DNA of 64,000 nucleotides, from positions 71,476-135,475 of the forward strand of contig NZ_JACRVU010000001.1 of assembly GCF_018811945.1 (NCBI RefSeq). The letters run 5' to 3'. The stretch comes from Gluconobacter sp. P1C6_b. GTDB taxonomy: Bacteria; Pseudomonadota; Alphaproteobacteria; Acetobacterales; Acetobacteraceae. Shown here one piece after another: positions 52,175 to 60,570 of the stretch (its first letter is position 1; every line of letters starts with the position of its first letter). Position numbers and translations under genes: made by a program. The notes under the pieces are model-generated. The model ran no database searches. It was given only the letters and a program-made list of their open reading frames with translations, and was not told the origin of the DNA.

Positions 52175-54718
52175 TTACCCCCCTGCGGAAACCGGCGGCG
52201 AGGCGTCTTCACGACTTCCTGTCAGCAGACGGAAAACACCTCCAGACGGCGTCCCGTTCATCAGTACCCCAAACCGTGTCTGCAGGTTTTTAAGCGTCTG
52301 CTGATCCTGCGCCCTCGACGCATCTCCTCCAATTCGCAGGACAAGAGCCTGCTGTTCTGGCGAAAGCGTTTCTTTCGAAGCACCACCGGCTCCGGGGAGA
52401 CTGTCCAGCATGGGCACAAGCGCCTCAACCGCATGAGACCAGTCCCCGGCCTTTTCAGCCATCTGCGCCCGCAAGGTCCAGGCACGCGGATCGCGAATGG
52501 TCGCCAGCTCTGACACCGCTTCCTCCGGATGATGATCCGCCAGTGCAATGCGCGCTTTCAAAAGCGCCACCTCCACGGACTGGCTGCTGCTTCCACCAGG
52601 AAGTGCCAGCGCAGCATCCGGAGATCCCTCGGCAAAAACCCCAAGATCCTGTCGTGCCGCCTTGAGGTCTCCCATATTGAGCTCAAGCGTCGCCAGCCGG
52701 ATCCGGACATTCGTCTCCTGGGCATTACTCCCGGACGCCAGAAGATCCCGCAGGGCCTCACGCTCCTGATCCGGCAGGCCAAGTGCCTCGTAACGACGAG
52801 CCAGACCATCGAGAATATCACCGCGCACGGCACTGTCTGACGCTTTAAGGAGCGCATCTTTCAGAAAGGCAACTTCGTTCATGTTCTGCCGCGCGCCCGA
52901 AGACGCAGACCGGGCCATCTGCCGGATAATGTCCGTTTCCTGCACAGCGACCCTGGCAGCATCATCCGGATACAGACGCTCCCATTCCTGCACCGCCGCA
53001 GCGGCCCCTTCGAGGTTTCCGCCTTCCATCAGGGCTTTGATCTGTAGAAGACGCCCATCCTTCTCGCGTTCCGCAACCCGAAGAGCGGGCAGGATGCCAT
53101 CCACCTGATCCGCCACAGCCTGCGGCGGGAGAGTCTTTTTTTCCAGTGCCAGCCGGAGAGAAGCTTCACGAGCAACCGGCCAGATCAACGGCGATGGGTC
53201 ATGTGCAAGAACAGAGAGCTTTGCTTCTGCATCCGGCGTATTCCGCCGCGCCGCCAGCAGGGCCTTCGCCAGAGCCACCTGTGGGCTGTCCGGAAACTGA
53301 TCGAGCACTTTCGTGGCGCCATCGCTTCCATAACGCGCGATCCACTGGCTCGCCAAAGGCAATAGCCGCTCCTTCAGCGGAACTGCATACGCCTGAAGAA
53401 CAGGAAGACCTGTCGCAATCAGATCCGCCGTCTGAAGACGGTCGTTTTCCGGAGATCCTGATGCGCTTTGTCCAACCCGACGGGAAGACGGCAGAAGCAT
53501 ACGCATCATTCCGCGCCAGAGCTGGTCTTCCGGCGTACTCCCGCCATCTTCTGCCAGCGAGGAAGAGCCTGGCCGGGCATTGAGTACCGCCGATATCTGT
53601 TGGAGCCGGCGTGCTTCAGGCTTTTCCACACCCTCGGGCCAGTCCTGCAAAGCCACGTCCATGACTTCACCCAGCAGCGGGCCATTGCCAGCCCGTGCTG
53701 CCGCCTGCGCAACCCGCATCCGAGCACCAAAGCGATCCCCCAAAGACGCCATGGCAGCAGAGGCTACACTCCGCCTGAGCGCCTCACGCAGCTCTTCTGG
53801 GGTTCCCGCCCCCAGGCTGACACCGCTCAGGGACGAACCATAGGGTTGAAGCCGGTTGGATGCCATCAGTGGAAAACTGTCCGGCCCCATCGTATCCAGG
53901 ATCAGTTTCCCACCTGCCTGACGCAGCTCTACGGTGTCGGAATCAGCCGCAACCACGACGCCAATCAGACTGCCCCGAACCGCGAACCCTGTTCCCAGGC
54001 GCCGCATGGGCTGCTGAATGCGGCCTGAGCGCGTCATTCCAAGCAGCAGCCTTCGCCCTGAGTCAGGATCATCCAGCGCGACAACCTGCGGCAGACCTTC
54101 CGCAACCGGCGGCGTGAACGTCAAGGCGTTTGCATCCTGCCCAAGAAGCATATCGGCCTGAGGCTTTACATCCGCCGCAACTGACAGCGTCCACCCAGCC
54201 CCGACAGGACGAAGAACAGGATCGCGCTCGTCGGACAACGTTACGGTAATGACTGTCACATCTGACAGGATTCGGCTGGAAACAGATTTGAAAGGCCCGA
54301 TCCCGGCCAAACCCATCGTATCCAGAACATGCCGCCCTGCCGCCACGAGTACGATATTCGGCCCATTGCGGAACGCCGCAACAGGCGTCAGTTCACCCAG
54401 AGGCAGCCACAGTCCGGTTGCGCCGGGGACCTGCACGGACGTTCCATAAGTGGGAGCTGTCGTCGCCTGTGACTGAGCTCCGGTGACTGATGCCGGCCCA
54501 GCAGAAACCCGTTTTTCCTGTACTGCTTTTTCGGGATGCGGAAAAAGCGGCGACGGGTCGTTCAGGAAAGCCCAGCCCGCAGGCAACAGCTTTTCATCAG
54601 CGGCTTTTGCAGGGCCAGTTTCTACCTTTTCAGGTTTGGTGCGCACGGTTATGGGCGCGGCCACAGCCGTGTCGAGCAGCGACAGGCTCAGTACAGTGAG
54701 CAGAAACGCCCGTTTCAT
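52175..54718 (-). CDS. Large exported protein of the flagellar cluster, unknown function
   Basis: An 847-residue protein with a signal peptide (AFLLTVLSLSLLDTAVAA). After a Pro/Ala-rich linker comes a beta-rich region (about residues 90-280) with GRHVLDTMG and LILDTMGPDSFPL. The rest (about 300-830) is alpha-helical with TPR-like repeats (ALLKASDSAVRGDILDGLARRYEALGLPDQEREALRDLL; AWTLRAQMAEKAGDWSHAVEALVPML). No catalytic motif is seen. Its ATG overlaps the motE-like stop (ATGA), so it is co-translated with flagellar genes and probably acts in the periplasm near the motor. Resemblance to rhizobial MotC is possible in role but not shown by sequence. Confidence 0.7.
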   Translation of the reverse strand: MKRAFLLTVLSLSLLDTAVAAPITVRTKPEKVETGPAKAADEKLLPAGWAFLNDPSPLFPHPEKAVQEKRVSAGPASVTGAQSQATTAPTYGTSVQVPGATGLWLPLGELTPVAAFRNGPNIVLVAAGRHVLDTMGLAGIGPFKSVSSRILSDVTVITVTLSDERDPVLRPVGAGWTLSVAADVKPQADMLLGQDANALTFTPPVAEGLPQVVALDDPDSGRRLLLGMTRSGRIQQPMRRLGTGFAVRGSLIGVVVAADSDTVELRQAGGKLILDTMGPDSFPLMASNRLQPYGSSLSGVSLGAGTPEELREALRRSVASAAMASLGDRFGARMRVAQAAARAGNGPLLGEVMDVALQDWPEGVEKPEARRLQQISAVLNARPGSSSLAEDGGSTPEDQLWRGMMRMLLPSSRRVGQSASGSPENDRLQTADLIATGLPVLQAYAVPLKERLLPLASQWIARYGSDGATKVLDQFPDSPQVALAKALLAARRNTPDAEAKLSVLAHDPSPLIWPVAREASLRLALEKKTLPPQAVADQVDGILPALRVAEREKDGRLLQIKALMEGGNLEGAAAAVQEWERLYPDDAARVAVQETDIIRQMARSASSGARQNMNEVAFLKDALLKASDSAVRGDILDGLARRYEALGLPDQEREALRDLLASGSNAQETNVRIRLATLELNMGDLKAARQDLGVFAEGSPDAALALPGGSSSQSVEVALLKARIALADHHPEEAVSELATIRDPRAWTLRAQMAEKAGDWSHAVEALVPMLDSLPGAGGASKETLSPEQQALVLRIGGDASRAQDQQTLKNLQTRFGVLMNGTPSGGVFRLLTGSREDASPPVSAGG

Positions 54719-55461
54719 CCGTTACCACCGATCCGGGTGGCAGGCCGTGCATGAGAGTTCACAAGGAGCTGCGTGGCAAGAATGGCGCGCTGGGGGGACA
54801 TGGCCTCCATGATTGCGGACGCCTTGCGCGGATTCATCCTGTTGAGCAGCGCTACGCCAACACGCAGATCAAGAATATTGAAGATTGCTGCGGCATCTTC
54901 GGGTTTCATCGCCTGATAGATCTTGACCAGCCTGGCTGCATCATCATTGCGCAGCTGGTCCGTCTGCTGTTCGCTGTTCTCAAGGGCAGTCCGGGAATTT
55001 TCCAGCGCTGTCATCCGTCGCTGCAACTCTTCCTCAGCCGCATCAACAAGGCGCTGGCGGTCATTTAATGCTGCATCACGCCGATCCAGCTCCTTTTCCC
55101 GGGCAGCAAGCTGTTCCACGAGTGCGGGATCTGCGGGCTGCACCGTTGGTGCTGGCGCTGCGGGCACGGGTCCCTTGCAGCCCCCATGAGCACACAGATC
55201 ATCCGTTTTCGGAACAGCCATCGCCAGGGTGGGTGCAGCTCCCGTGGGCGTGGATGGCGCCGGTGAGGCTTCTGTCGGCGCAGCGGGCTGCGGCTGCGGC
55301 TGCGGCTGCGGCTGCGGCTGCGGCTGAGCCATCGCAACAGTTGTCAGAGACGAAGAGGGAGAATCCGCGTCGCCCATCAGATCACCCGCGATCGCGTAGA
55401 TCTTGACCCCGAGAAGAACGATCATGAGACCGCAGGCAAGGTGCAGGATACGGAAAAACAT
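54715..55461 (-). CDS. motE: MotE-like flagellar protein (MgtE N-domain)
   Basis: A 248-residue protein: one N-terminal membrane helix (LHLACGLMIVLLGVKIYAIAG), a Pro/Gln/Ala linker (PQ repeated seven times, residues 46-59), a long coiled coil (about residues 115-175) and a C-terminal MgtE_N-like domain (LVKIYQAMKPEDAAAIFNILDLRVGVALLNRMNPRKASAIMEAM). This is the layout of MotE, a periplasmic chaperone of motility proteins in alphaproteobacteria. Starts 6 bp after the DUF6468 gene. Confidence 0.82.
   Translation of the reverse strand: MFFRILHLACGLMIVLLGVKIYAIAGDLMGDADSPSSSLTTVAMAQPQPQPQPQPQPQPAAPTEASPAPSTPTGAAPTLAMAVPKTDDLCAHGGCKGPVPAAPAPTVQPADPALVEQLAAREKELDRRDAALNDRQRLVDAAEEELQRRMTALENSRTALENSEQQTDQLRNDDAARLVKIYQAMKPEDAAAIFNILDLRVGVALLNRMNPRKASAIMEAMSPQRAILATQLLVNSHARPATRIGGNG
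55286..55327. repeat. GGCTGC hexanucleotide tandem repeat
   Basis: Six exact copies of GGCTGC plus a partial seventh, inside the motE-like gene and in frame (Gln-Pro on the minus strand). Gain or loss of a unit would change the linker by two residues without a frameshift. Confidence 0.9.
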
Positions 55462-55467
55462 GACGTG

Positions 55468-55965
55468 TTATCCCTGCTTCTGCCGAAGAGCACGCAGAAG
55501 TTCACGCTCGGCAGCACTCTTGCTGCCACTGGGCTTCATGGTCCGCACTTCGTCCGGCTTCAGCCGAAGCGCGGAGCGGAACGGGGCTTCCTCGGGCCGT
55601 TCCTCAACACGGGAAGAGGCCTTCATGCCTGCGGTAGCGACACGTCCGGCGGGAAGGAGAGATTCCAGTTGCTGGGCCAGCGTCTCGGAGCGTTCGCACA
55701 GCATGGCCAGATCCCGCTTCAGGCTCTTGCCGGACTCAACGGTTTTCCCTAGGGCACGTCCGACGAGTTCTGTCGTCTGTCGCAGATGATCAATGCCGGA
55801 CTGCGCCTGAGCACTGCTGGACTGGAGACTGGCGATCAGGGCATCGAGCTGTCCACGGTCACGCCGCAGGACGGAGAGGGCACGCCCCAGATAGAGACTG
55901 TAGAAAATCGTCACCAGCAACAGCATTGACAGGGCGATCTCGATCCCAAGCTGAAATCTGTCCAT
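55468..55965 (-). CDS. DUF6468 membrane protein of the flagellar cluster
   Basis: A 165-residue protein with one N-terminal membrane helix (IEIALSMLLLVTIFYSLYLG) followed by a heptad-rich helix (LSVLRRDRGQLDALIASLQSSSAQAQSGIDHLRQTT) typical of DUF6468 proteins. The C-terminal third is polar and probably unstructured. It lies 14 bp after fliM. DUF6468 genes are commonly found beside fliM in Rhodospirillales; function unknown. Confidence 0.82.
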   Translation of the reverse strand: MDRFQLGIEIALSMLLLVTIFYSLYLGRALSVLRRDRGQLDALIASLQSSSAQAQSGIDHLRQTTELVGRALGKTVESGKSLKRDLAMLCERSETLAQQLESLLPAGRVATAGMKASSRVEERPEEAPFRSALRLKPDEVRTMKPSGSKSAAERELLRALRQKQG

Positions 55966-55979
55966 GAAATATGCTCCGC

Positions 55980-57098
55980 TCAGCTATAGGATGTGGCACG
56001 ATCCGTGCCGGGTTTCTGGTTAAGAACGTCTTCGATCTTGACGGCGACCTGCCCCTGCTTCCGCCCGACCCGCCCCGTAAAAAGGACGTGTTCGCCACAA
56101 CGCAGACTGACGGGAGCATCCGGCTTGCGGCGCAGGACCAGCTGATCCCCGGGAGCGAGCTTCATGATATCTTTCAGATTCATGGTCTGCTCTTCCAGAA
56201 CGGCATCCAGGGTCAGATCCGTCTGCCAGAGTTCTCGGGCGAGATGGTTTTCCCAGATGCCGTCATGACCGAATTTCTCGCCCATGAACTGCTGCAGCAG
56301 AATGTCTCGCACAGGCTCGAGCGTGGCGTGGGGCAGTACGATATCCACGTCTCCGCCGCGGCCTTCCATATCGATGCCGAACCGTGCGGTAACCACCCCG
56401 TTTCCAGCCCGGCAGATCATTGCGAAACGTGAATTCATTTCCAGGCGTTCGAAATGAAAATTGACGGCGCAGAGCGGGCTGAAGCTCGTTTCCAGATCAT
56501 CAAGGATGATCCTCACCATCGGCTCGATCAGCGCGCGCTCAATGGCAGTATGATGCCGCCCGGTCTGGCGGCTGGCCGGAGGGGTGAGAGCGCTGTCACC
56601 GCGGACATGCCCCCCGAGAAGGGCATCGACAATGCTGTAGATCAGAGAGGAACTCAGCACGACGACGCCGTAATTGTCCCACTCTTCCGCCTTGAAGACC
56701 GCGAACATGGCCTGTCCGGGCACGTTTTCGAGATAATCTCCAAAACGCTGCGAGCCCAGGCGATCCATAGACGCCTCGACGTTATCGCTGGTGAAATTGC
56801 GCAGGCTTGTCGTCAGGATTCTGGTAAAACGGTCGAAGACCACTTCAAGCATCGGCAGCCGCTCGGACGAAACACCCGATGTGCTGACCACGCGCTCGAT
56901 ACCGCTGCTGTCAGCAGCGCCCGTGACCACAGAATCCTTGCCGAAAAAGCTGTCGATCTCGGCCTGGCTGAGAACATGGTCTTCGTCGCTGCGATCGCCC
57001 AGCCCGACCATTCCCTGCCCAGACAGGGGAAAGGCGGCGGCGGGTATGTCCGTGCCCTGGTCCGCGAAAGCGGTATCAGCCTGTCGGTCGTCACTCAC
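55980..57098 (-). CDS. fliM: Flagellar motor switch protein FliM
   Basis: Switch-complex protein (372 residues) of the C-ring. The N-terminal CheY-P binding peptide is VLSQAEIDSFFG (residues 42-53). The middle domain follows (LEVVFDRFTRILTTSLRNFTSDNVE, GQAMFAVFKAEEWDNYGVVVLSSSLIYSIVDALLGG), and the C-terminal SpoA domain ends with DIMKLAPGDQLVLRRKPDAPVSLRCGEHVLFTGRVGRKQGQVAVKI. Complete. Start overlaps the fliL stop by 4 bp. Confidence 0.96.
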   Translation of the reverse strand: MSDDRQADTAFADQGTDIPAAAFPLSGQGMVGLGDRSDEDHVLSQAEIDSFFGKDSVVTGAADSSGIERVVSTSGVSSERLPMLEVVFDRFTRILTTSLRNFTSDNVEASMDRLGSQRFGDYLENVPGQAMFAVFKAEEWDNYGVVVLSSSLIYSIVDALLGGHVRGDSALTPPASRQTGRHHTAIERALIEPMVRIILDDLETSFSPLCAVNFHFERLEMNSRFAMICRAGNGVVTARFGIDMEGRGGDVDIVLPHATLEPVRDILLQQFMGEKFGHDGIWENHLARELWQTDLTLDAVLEEQTMNLKDIMKLAPGDQLVLRRKPDAPVSLRCGEHVLFTGRVGRKQGQVAVKIEDVLNQKPGTDRATSYS

Positions 57099-57568
57099 TG
57101 CACCAGCACCTCTACGAAAAAGAGATCCCTTACACGCAGGGGCGCCACGATATTGGTGATCTGTGCCAGCATTGTTTCCCGCAGACGGTAGATACCGCTG
57201 CCGGAAAGCTCCGAAGGCTGCATTCCGTGCAGACAGGTCTGGAATGCATCCTGAATCTGCGGCATCAGAGACGCGACATTTGCCGCGTCTTTGCCGTCTT
57301 CGACCTCAAGCCGGGCACCAATCCGGACGTATCGCGTGCGATCCGTACCGGAGTCGAGATTGGACAGAATGGTTGGAATGGTGATGGTGGTCCACTTCAC
57401 CGGCTGAGGAGCAGTCTTGGCGACCGGGGTTGCCGCATGATGAAAATGCTTCCATGCAAAGGCTCCACCACCAGCCAGAAGCAGGCATGCCAGCACTGCA
57501 AGGATGATGATCTTGCGCTTACCCCCCTTCTTGACCGGGGTTTCGTTTTCCGGAGTCTCCGTCGTCAC
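57095..57568 (-). CDS. fliL: Flagellar basal-body protein FliL
   Basis: Inner-membrane stator-associated protein (157 residues). A basic patch (KKGGKRK), one membrane helix (IIILAVLACLLLAGGGAFAW) and a periplasmic FliL domain ending in RDLFFVEVLVQ are seen. The frame is open to a TTG at 57595; I chose the GTG at 57568, with AGAAGG upstream. First gene of the flagellar operon in the window. Confidence 0.92.
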   Translation of the reverse strand: MTTETPENETPVKKGGKRKIIILAVLACLLLAGGGAFAWKHFHHAATPVAKTAPQPVKWTTITIPTILSNLDSGTDRTRYVRIGARLEVEDGKDAANVASLMPQIQDAFQTCLHGMQPSELSGSGIYRLRETMLAQITNIVAPLRVRDLFFVEVLVQ

Positions 57569-57631
57569 CGTTTGTCTGCCTTCTCTTTCGGACAACGCTC
57601 ATCATCGGCATAAAAGATTAACAGTGGGTTT

Positions 57632-58891
57632 ATGATGCTCAGGAAAAGGCGAGTCTTCCTTCAGACGGGAACCATCATCCTGAGCCTTGCGGCCCTTGCA
57701 GGCTGCGCGTCCCAGCGCTCTCCGTACAACCGGTACTATTCCTCAAGCGGCGCCTATCGCGCGCCCGGTCCGGCCAGCGATCCGTGGGGCCCGTACATCA
57801 TTCAGGCCGCAAACCGCTTCTCGATTCCCCAGGACTGGATCCGTGCCGTGATCCATCAGGAATCGGGCGGTCACCAGTTTCTGGACGGGCGGCCCATCAC
57901 CTCCCATTCCGGAGCAATGGGCCTGATGCAGCTCATGCCCCAGACCTATGCCGACATGCGCTCGCGCTACGGTCTGCGTTCGGATCCTTACGAGCCTCAT
58001 GACAACATCATGGCAGGCACGGGCTATATCAGCATCCTCGCCCGGAAATACGGCGCTCCGGCTTTTCTGGCCGCTTACAATGCCGGTCCGCAGCGGCTTG
58101 AGGACTATCTCTACGAAGGGCGGCAACTGCCCAACGAAACCGTCAATTACGTTGCAAGCATCACTCCGCATCTTGGCACCCAGGTCGCCCTGACGGGTCC
58201 GCTGGCGGCCTATGCCACCGCCGATCAGCTGAACGCCTCGCAGTCCGGCACGGCCCTCGCAGGCCTGGCCCCGGCCCAGACAGCGCCTGCGCCGGTCATG
58301 ACGGCGTCAGCCCGCAGTGTGGGGCAGGTCTGGGCCAGCCGGCATGTCACGAGTGTCGCCGCCCAGACACCCATCGCAGCCCCCAGCGCTGTTCCGTGCA
58401 ACCCGGACGATGCCTACGATCCCGATGTGCCGTGTGCCGTCCAGCCCGTCAGCACGCCTCCCCTCGCCGCACCGTCTCCGACCTTTGTTTCCGGGCCTGC
58501 TGGCGATACGCTGACCATTCAGGAACCGGTTTCTTCCCGGCCGCTTCCGCCTGCCCCCGCCATTCCGACGCCCCATACGCTGCCGACACAGCCGACAGAA
58601 TCGACCACCATGGTTGTCGGCTACAGGCGCCCTGGAAGCTATGGCCCCTGGGCGGTTCAGGTGGGTGCCTTCGGCAGCATCGGACAGGCGAAGTTTGCCG
58701 CCACCATGGCGCGACAGGCTGCCTTTACGTCACTTCAGTCCGCCCGAATCGAAGTTCATCCCACCCCCAGCCATGGCACCACGGTCTGGCGGGCCCGTCT
58801 AACAGGCATCAGCCGTGTCGGAGCGGCTCAGGCCTGCTCGACTCTTTCCGGACAGGGAATGGCCTGCATGGCTGTCCCGCCGGGACATTGA
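57632..58891 (+). CDS. Lytic transglycosylase lipoprotein with SPOR domain
   Basis: A 419-residue peptidoglycan enzyme. Lipobox LAALAGC (Cys25) makes it a lipoprotein. The SLT domain (about residues 52-185) has the catalytic Glu77 in IHQESGG, then AMGLMQLMPQTY and FLAAYNAGP. A long Pro/Ala-rich linker leads to a C-terminal SPOR domain (about residues 335-415, WAVQVGAFGSIGQAKFAATMAR), which binds denuded glycan at the division site. Related to RlpA/Slt hybrids; divergent from fliL and possibly used in cell division or flagellar assembly. Confidence 0.88.
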   Translation: MMLRKRRVFLQTGTIILSLAALAGCASQRSPYNRYYSSSGAYRAPGPASDPWGPYIIQAANRFSIPQDWIRAVIHQESGGHQFLDGRPITSHSGAMGLMQLMPQTYADMRSRYGLRSDPYEPHDNIMAGTGYISILARKYGAPAFLAAYNAGPQRLEDYLYEGRQLPNETVNYVASITPHLGTQVALTGPLAAYATADQLNASQSGTALAGLAPAQTAPAPVMTASARSVGQVWASRHVTSVAAQTPIAAPSAVPCNPDDAYDPDVPCAVQPVSTPPLAAPSPTFVSGPAGDTLTIQEPVSSRPLPPAPAIPTPHTLPTQPTESTTMVVGYRRPGSYGPWAVQVGAFGSIGQAKFAATMARQAAFTSLQSARIEVHPTPSHGTTVWRARLTGISRVGAAQACSTLSGQGMACMAVPPGH

Positions 58892-59085
58892 AGGCACAGT
58901 CCGGGGAACAGTTTCGGCCTCAGAAGCAATCCGCGTTGGCAATGCGGTCACTTTCGCCTATGTTCCCATGCATGCCACACATAGCTGACGCGCATGAAGC
59001 GTAGGCCCTCACGGCCCGGCCTCTCGTCATGCGGCCCCATGCAGCTTTACCGACACCTTTTACGACGACTTCCCAGGACGCGCAG

Positions 59086-60501
59086 ATGACGACAAGCCCG
59101 GCTCCCGATCACACCCCGACCCATGCAGGGGCCATCAGTGAGGAAGGCTATCACAAGGACCTCGGACGCCGTCATGTGCAGATGATCGCCATCGGTGGCG
59201 CCATCGGAACAGGGCTGTTTCTGGGCGCGGGCTCCCGCCTTCAGGTGGCTGGTCCGTCCCTTGCGATCATCTATGCGATCTGCGGCGTCTTTTCGTTCCT
59301 GATCCTGCGCGCGCTGGGCGAACTGGTCATGTACCGCCCGACCAGCGGCAGCTTCGTGACCTATGCGCGTGAGTTCCTTGGCGAGCGGGCCGCCTATATG
59401 GCGGGCTGGCTGTCCTTCCTGAACTGGGCCATGACCGGCATCGTCGATATCACCGCCGTGGCGCTCTACATGCATTACTGGGCGGTGTTCCTGCCGGTTC
59501 CGCAATGGGCCTTCGCGCTTGCGGCCCTGGCAATCGTTGGCACCATGAATATGATCGGCGTGCGCTATTTCGGCGAGATGGAGTTCTGGTTCTCCCTCAT
59601 CAAGGTCGTGGCGCTGGCGCTCTTTCTCATTGCCGGTGCCATCATTCTCGGGACACGCATGCCGGTGGCAGGCCATACGACCGGCTTTCACCTGATTACC
59701 GAAAATGGCGGAATCTTCCCGCATGGCCTGTTCTCGGCCCTCATGCTGCTTCAGGGCGTGGTGTTCGCCTATTCGGGCATTGAACTGCTGGGCACGGCCG
59801 CCGGTGAATGCGAGGACGCCCGCGAAATTCTGCCCCGCGCCATCAACAGCGTGATCTGGCGTATCGCCCTGTTCTATGTCGGTTCGGTGATCCTGCTGGT
59901 CTGCCTGCTGCCCTGGACCGAATATCATGCCGGGACCAGCCCGTTCGTGACCTTCTTTCAGGCGCTCGGCATCCCCGGCATCGGCACCATCATGAACATC
60001 GTGGTCCTGACCGCCGCGCTCTCCAGCCTCAATTCCGGCCTGTATTCCACAGGCCGCGTCCTGCGCGCCCTCGCCCTTGGCGGTTCCGGCCCGAAGGCTC
60101 TGGGCAAGCTGAACCGCAGCTCCGTGCCTTATGTCGGCATCCTTACGACGCTGGGTGTCTATCTGGTGGGCGTGATGCTGAACTACCTCATCCCGTCACG
60201 CGTGTTCGAAATCGTCCTGAACTTCTCGGCGCTGGGCATCATCAGCACCTGGGGCTTCATCCTGCTGTGCCAGCTCCGCCTGCGGGCTGCGATCAACCGC
60301 GGTGACATCGCGCCCACAGGCTTCAACATGCCCGGCGCGCCTTACACAACCTGGGCGACCCTCGGCTTTCTGGGCTTCGTCCTGATCATGATGGCTTTCG
60401 ACTACCCGGACGGCACGATCACGATTGGCGCCATCCCCCTGATCGGCGCCATCCTGATTGGTGGCTGGTGTCTGCTGGATCGCGGTCGCCGCCCCGGCTG
60501 A
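59086..60501 (+). CDS. ansP: L-asparagine permease (APC family)
   Basis: Inner-membrane amino acid:proton symporter of 471 residues and twelve helices. YHKDLGRRHVQMIAIGGAIGTGLFLGAG opens the first helix as in AnsP, CycA and GabP. Closer likeness to E. coli AnsP comes from GIVDITAVALYMHYW, VGTMNMIGVRYFGEMEFWFSLIKV, GFHLITENGGIFPHGL and AGECEDAREILPRAINSVIWRI. The ATG at 59086 has AGGA seven bases upstream; an upstream ATG at 59029 is rejected for lack of one. Followed by a terminator. Confidence 0.88.
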   Translation: MTTSPAPDHTPTHAGAISEEGYHKDLGRRHVQMIAIGGAIGTGLFLGAGSRLQVAGPSLAIIYAICGVFSFLILRALGELVMYRPTSGSFVTYAREFLGERAAYMAGWLSFLNWAMTGIVDITAVALYMHYWAVFLPVPQWAFALAALAIVGTMNMIGVRYFGEMEFWFSLIKVVALALFLIAGAIILGTRMPVAGHTTGFHLITENGGIFPHGLFSALMLLQGVVFAYSGIELLGTAAGECEDAREILPRAINSVIWRIALFYVGSVILLVCLLPWTEYHAGTSPFVTFFQALGIPGIGTIMNIVVLTAALSSLNSGLYSTGRVLRALALGGSGPKALGKLNRSSVPYVGILTTLGVYLVGVMLNYLIPSRVFEIVLNFSALGIISTWGFILLCQLRLRAAINRGDIAPTGFNMPGAPYTTWATLGFLGFVLIMMAFDYPDGTITIGAIPLIGAILIGGWCLLDRGRRPG

Positions 60502-60517
60502 TCCTCTTTCCCGGCAC

Positions 60518-60548
60518 AAAAAAGGGCGCTCCTGAGAGCGCCCTTTTT
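60518..60548. terminator. Bidirectional terminator between ansP and the prolyl oligopeptidase
   Basis: A6-GGGCGCTC, a 4-base loop, GAGCGCCC-T5. Perfect 8-bp GC-rich stem with A and T runs, so it can end transcription from both convergent genes. Confidence 0.9.
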
Positions 60549-60570
60549 CATGTCCGCATGACGCGAAGCC

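Noticed and set aside
55286-55327. Tandem repeat considered as a CRISPR or satellite
   Set aside because: The unit is 6 bp, without spacers, and lies inside a coding frame; it is a simple sequence repeat.
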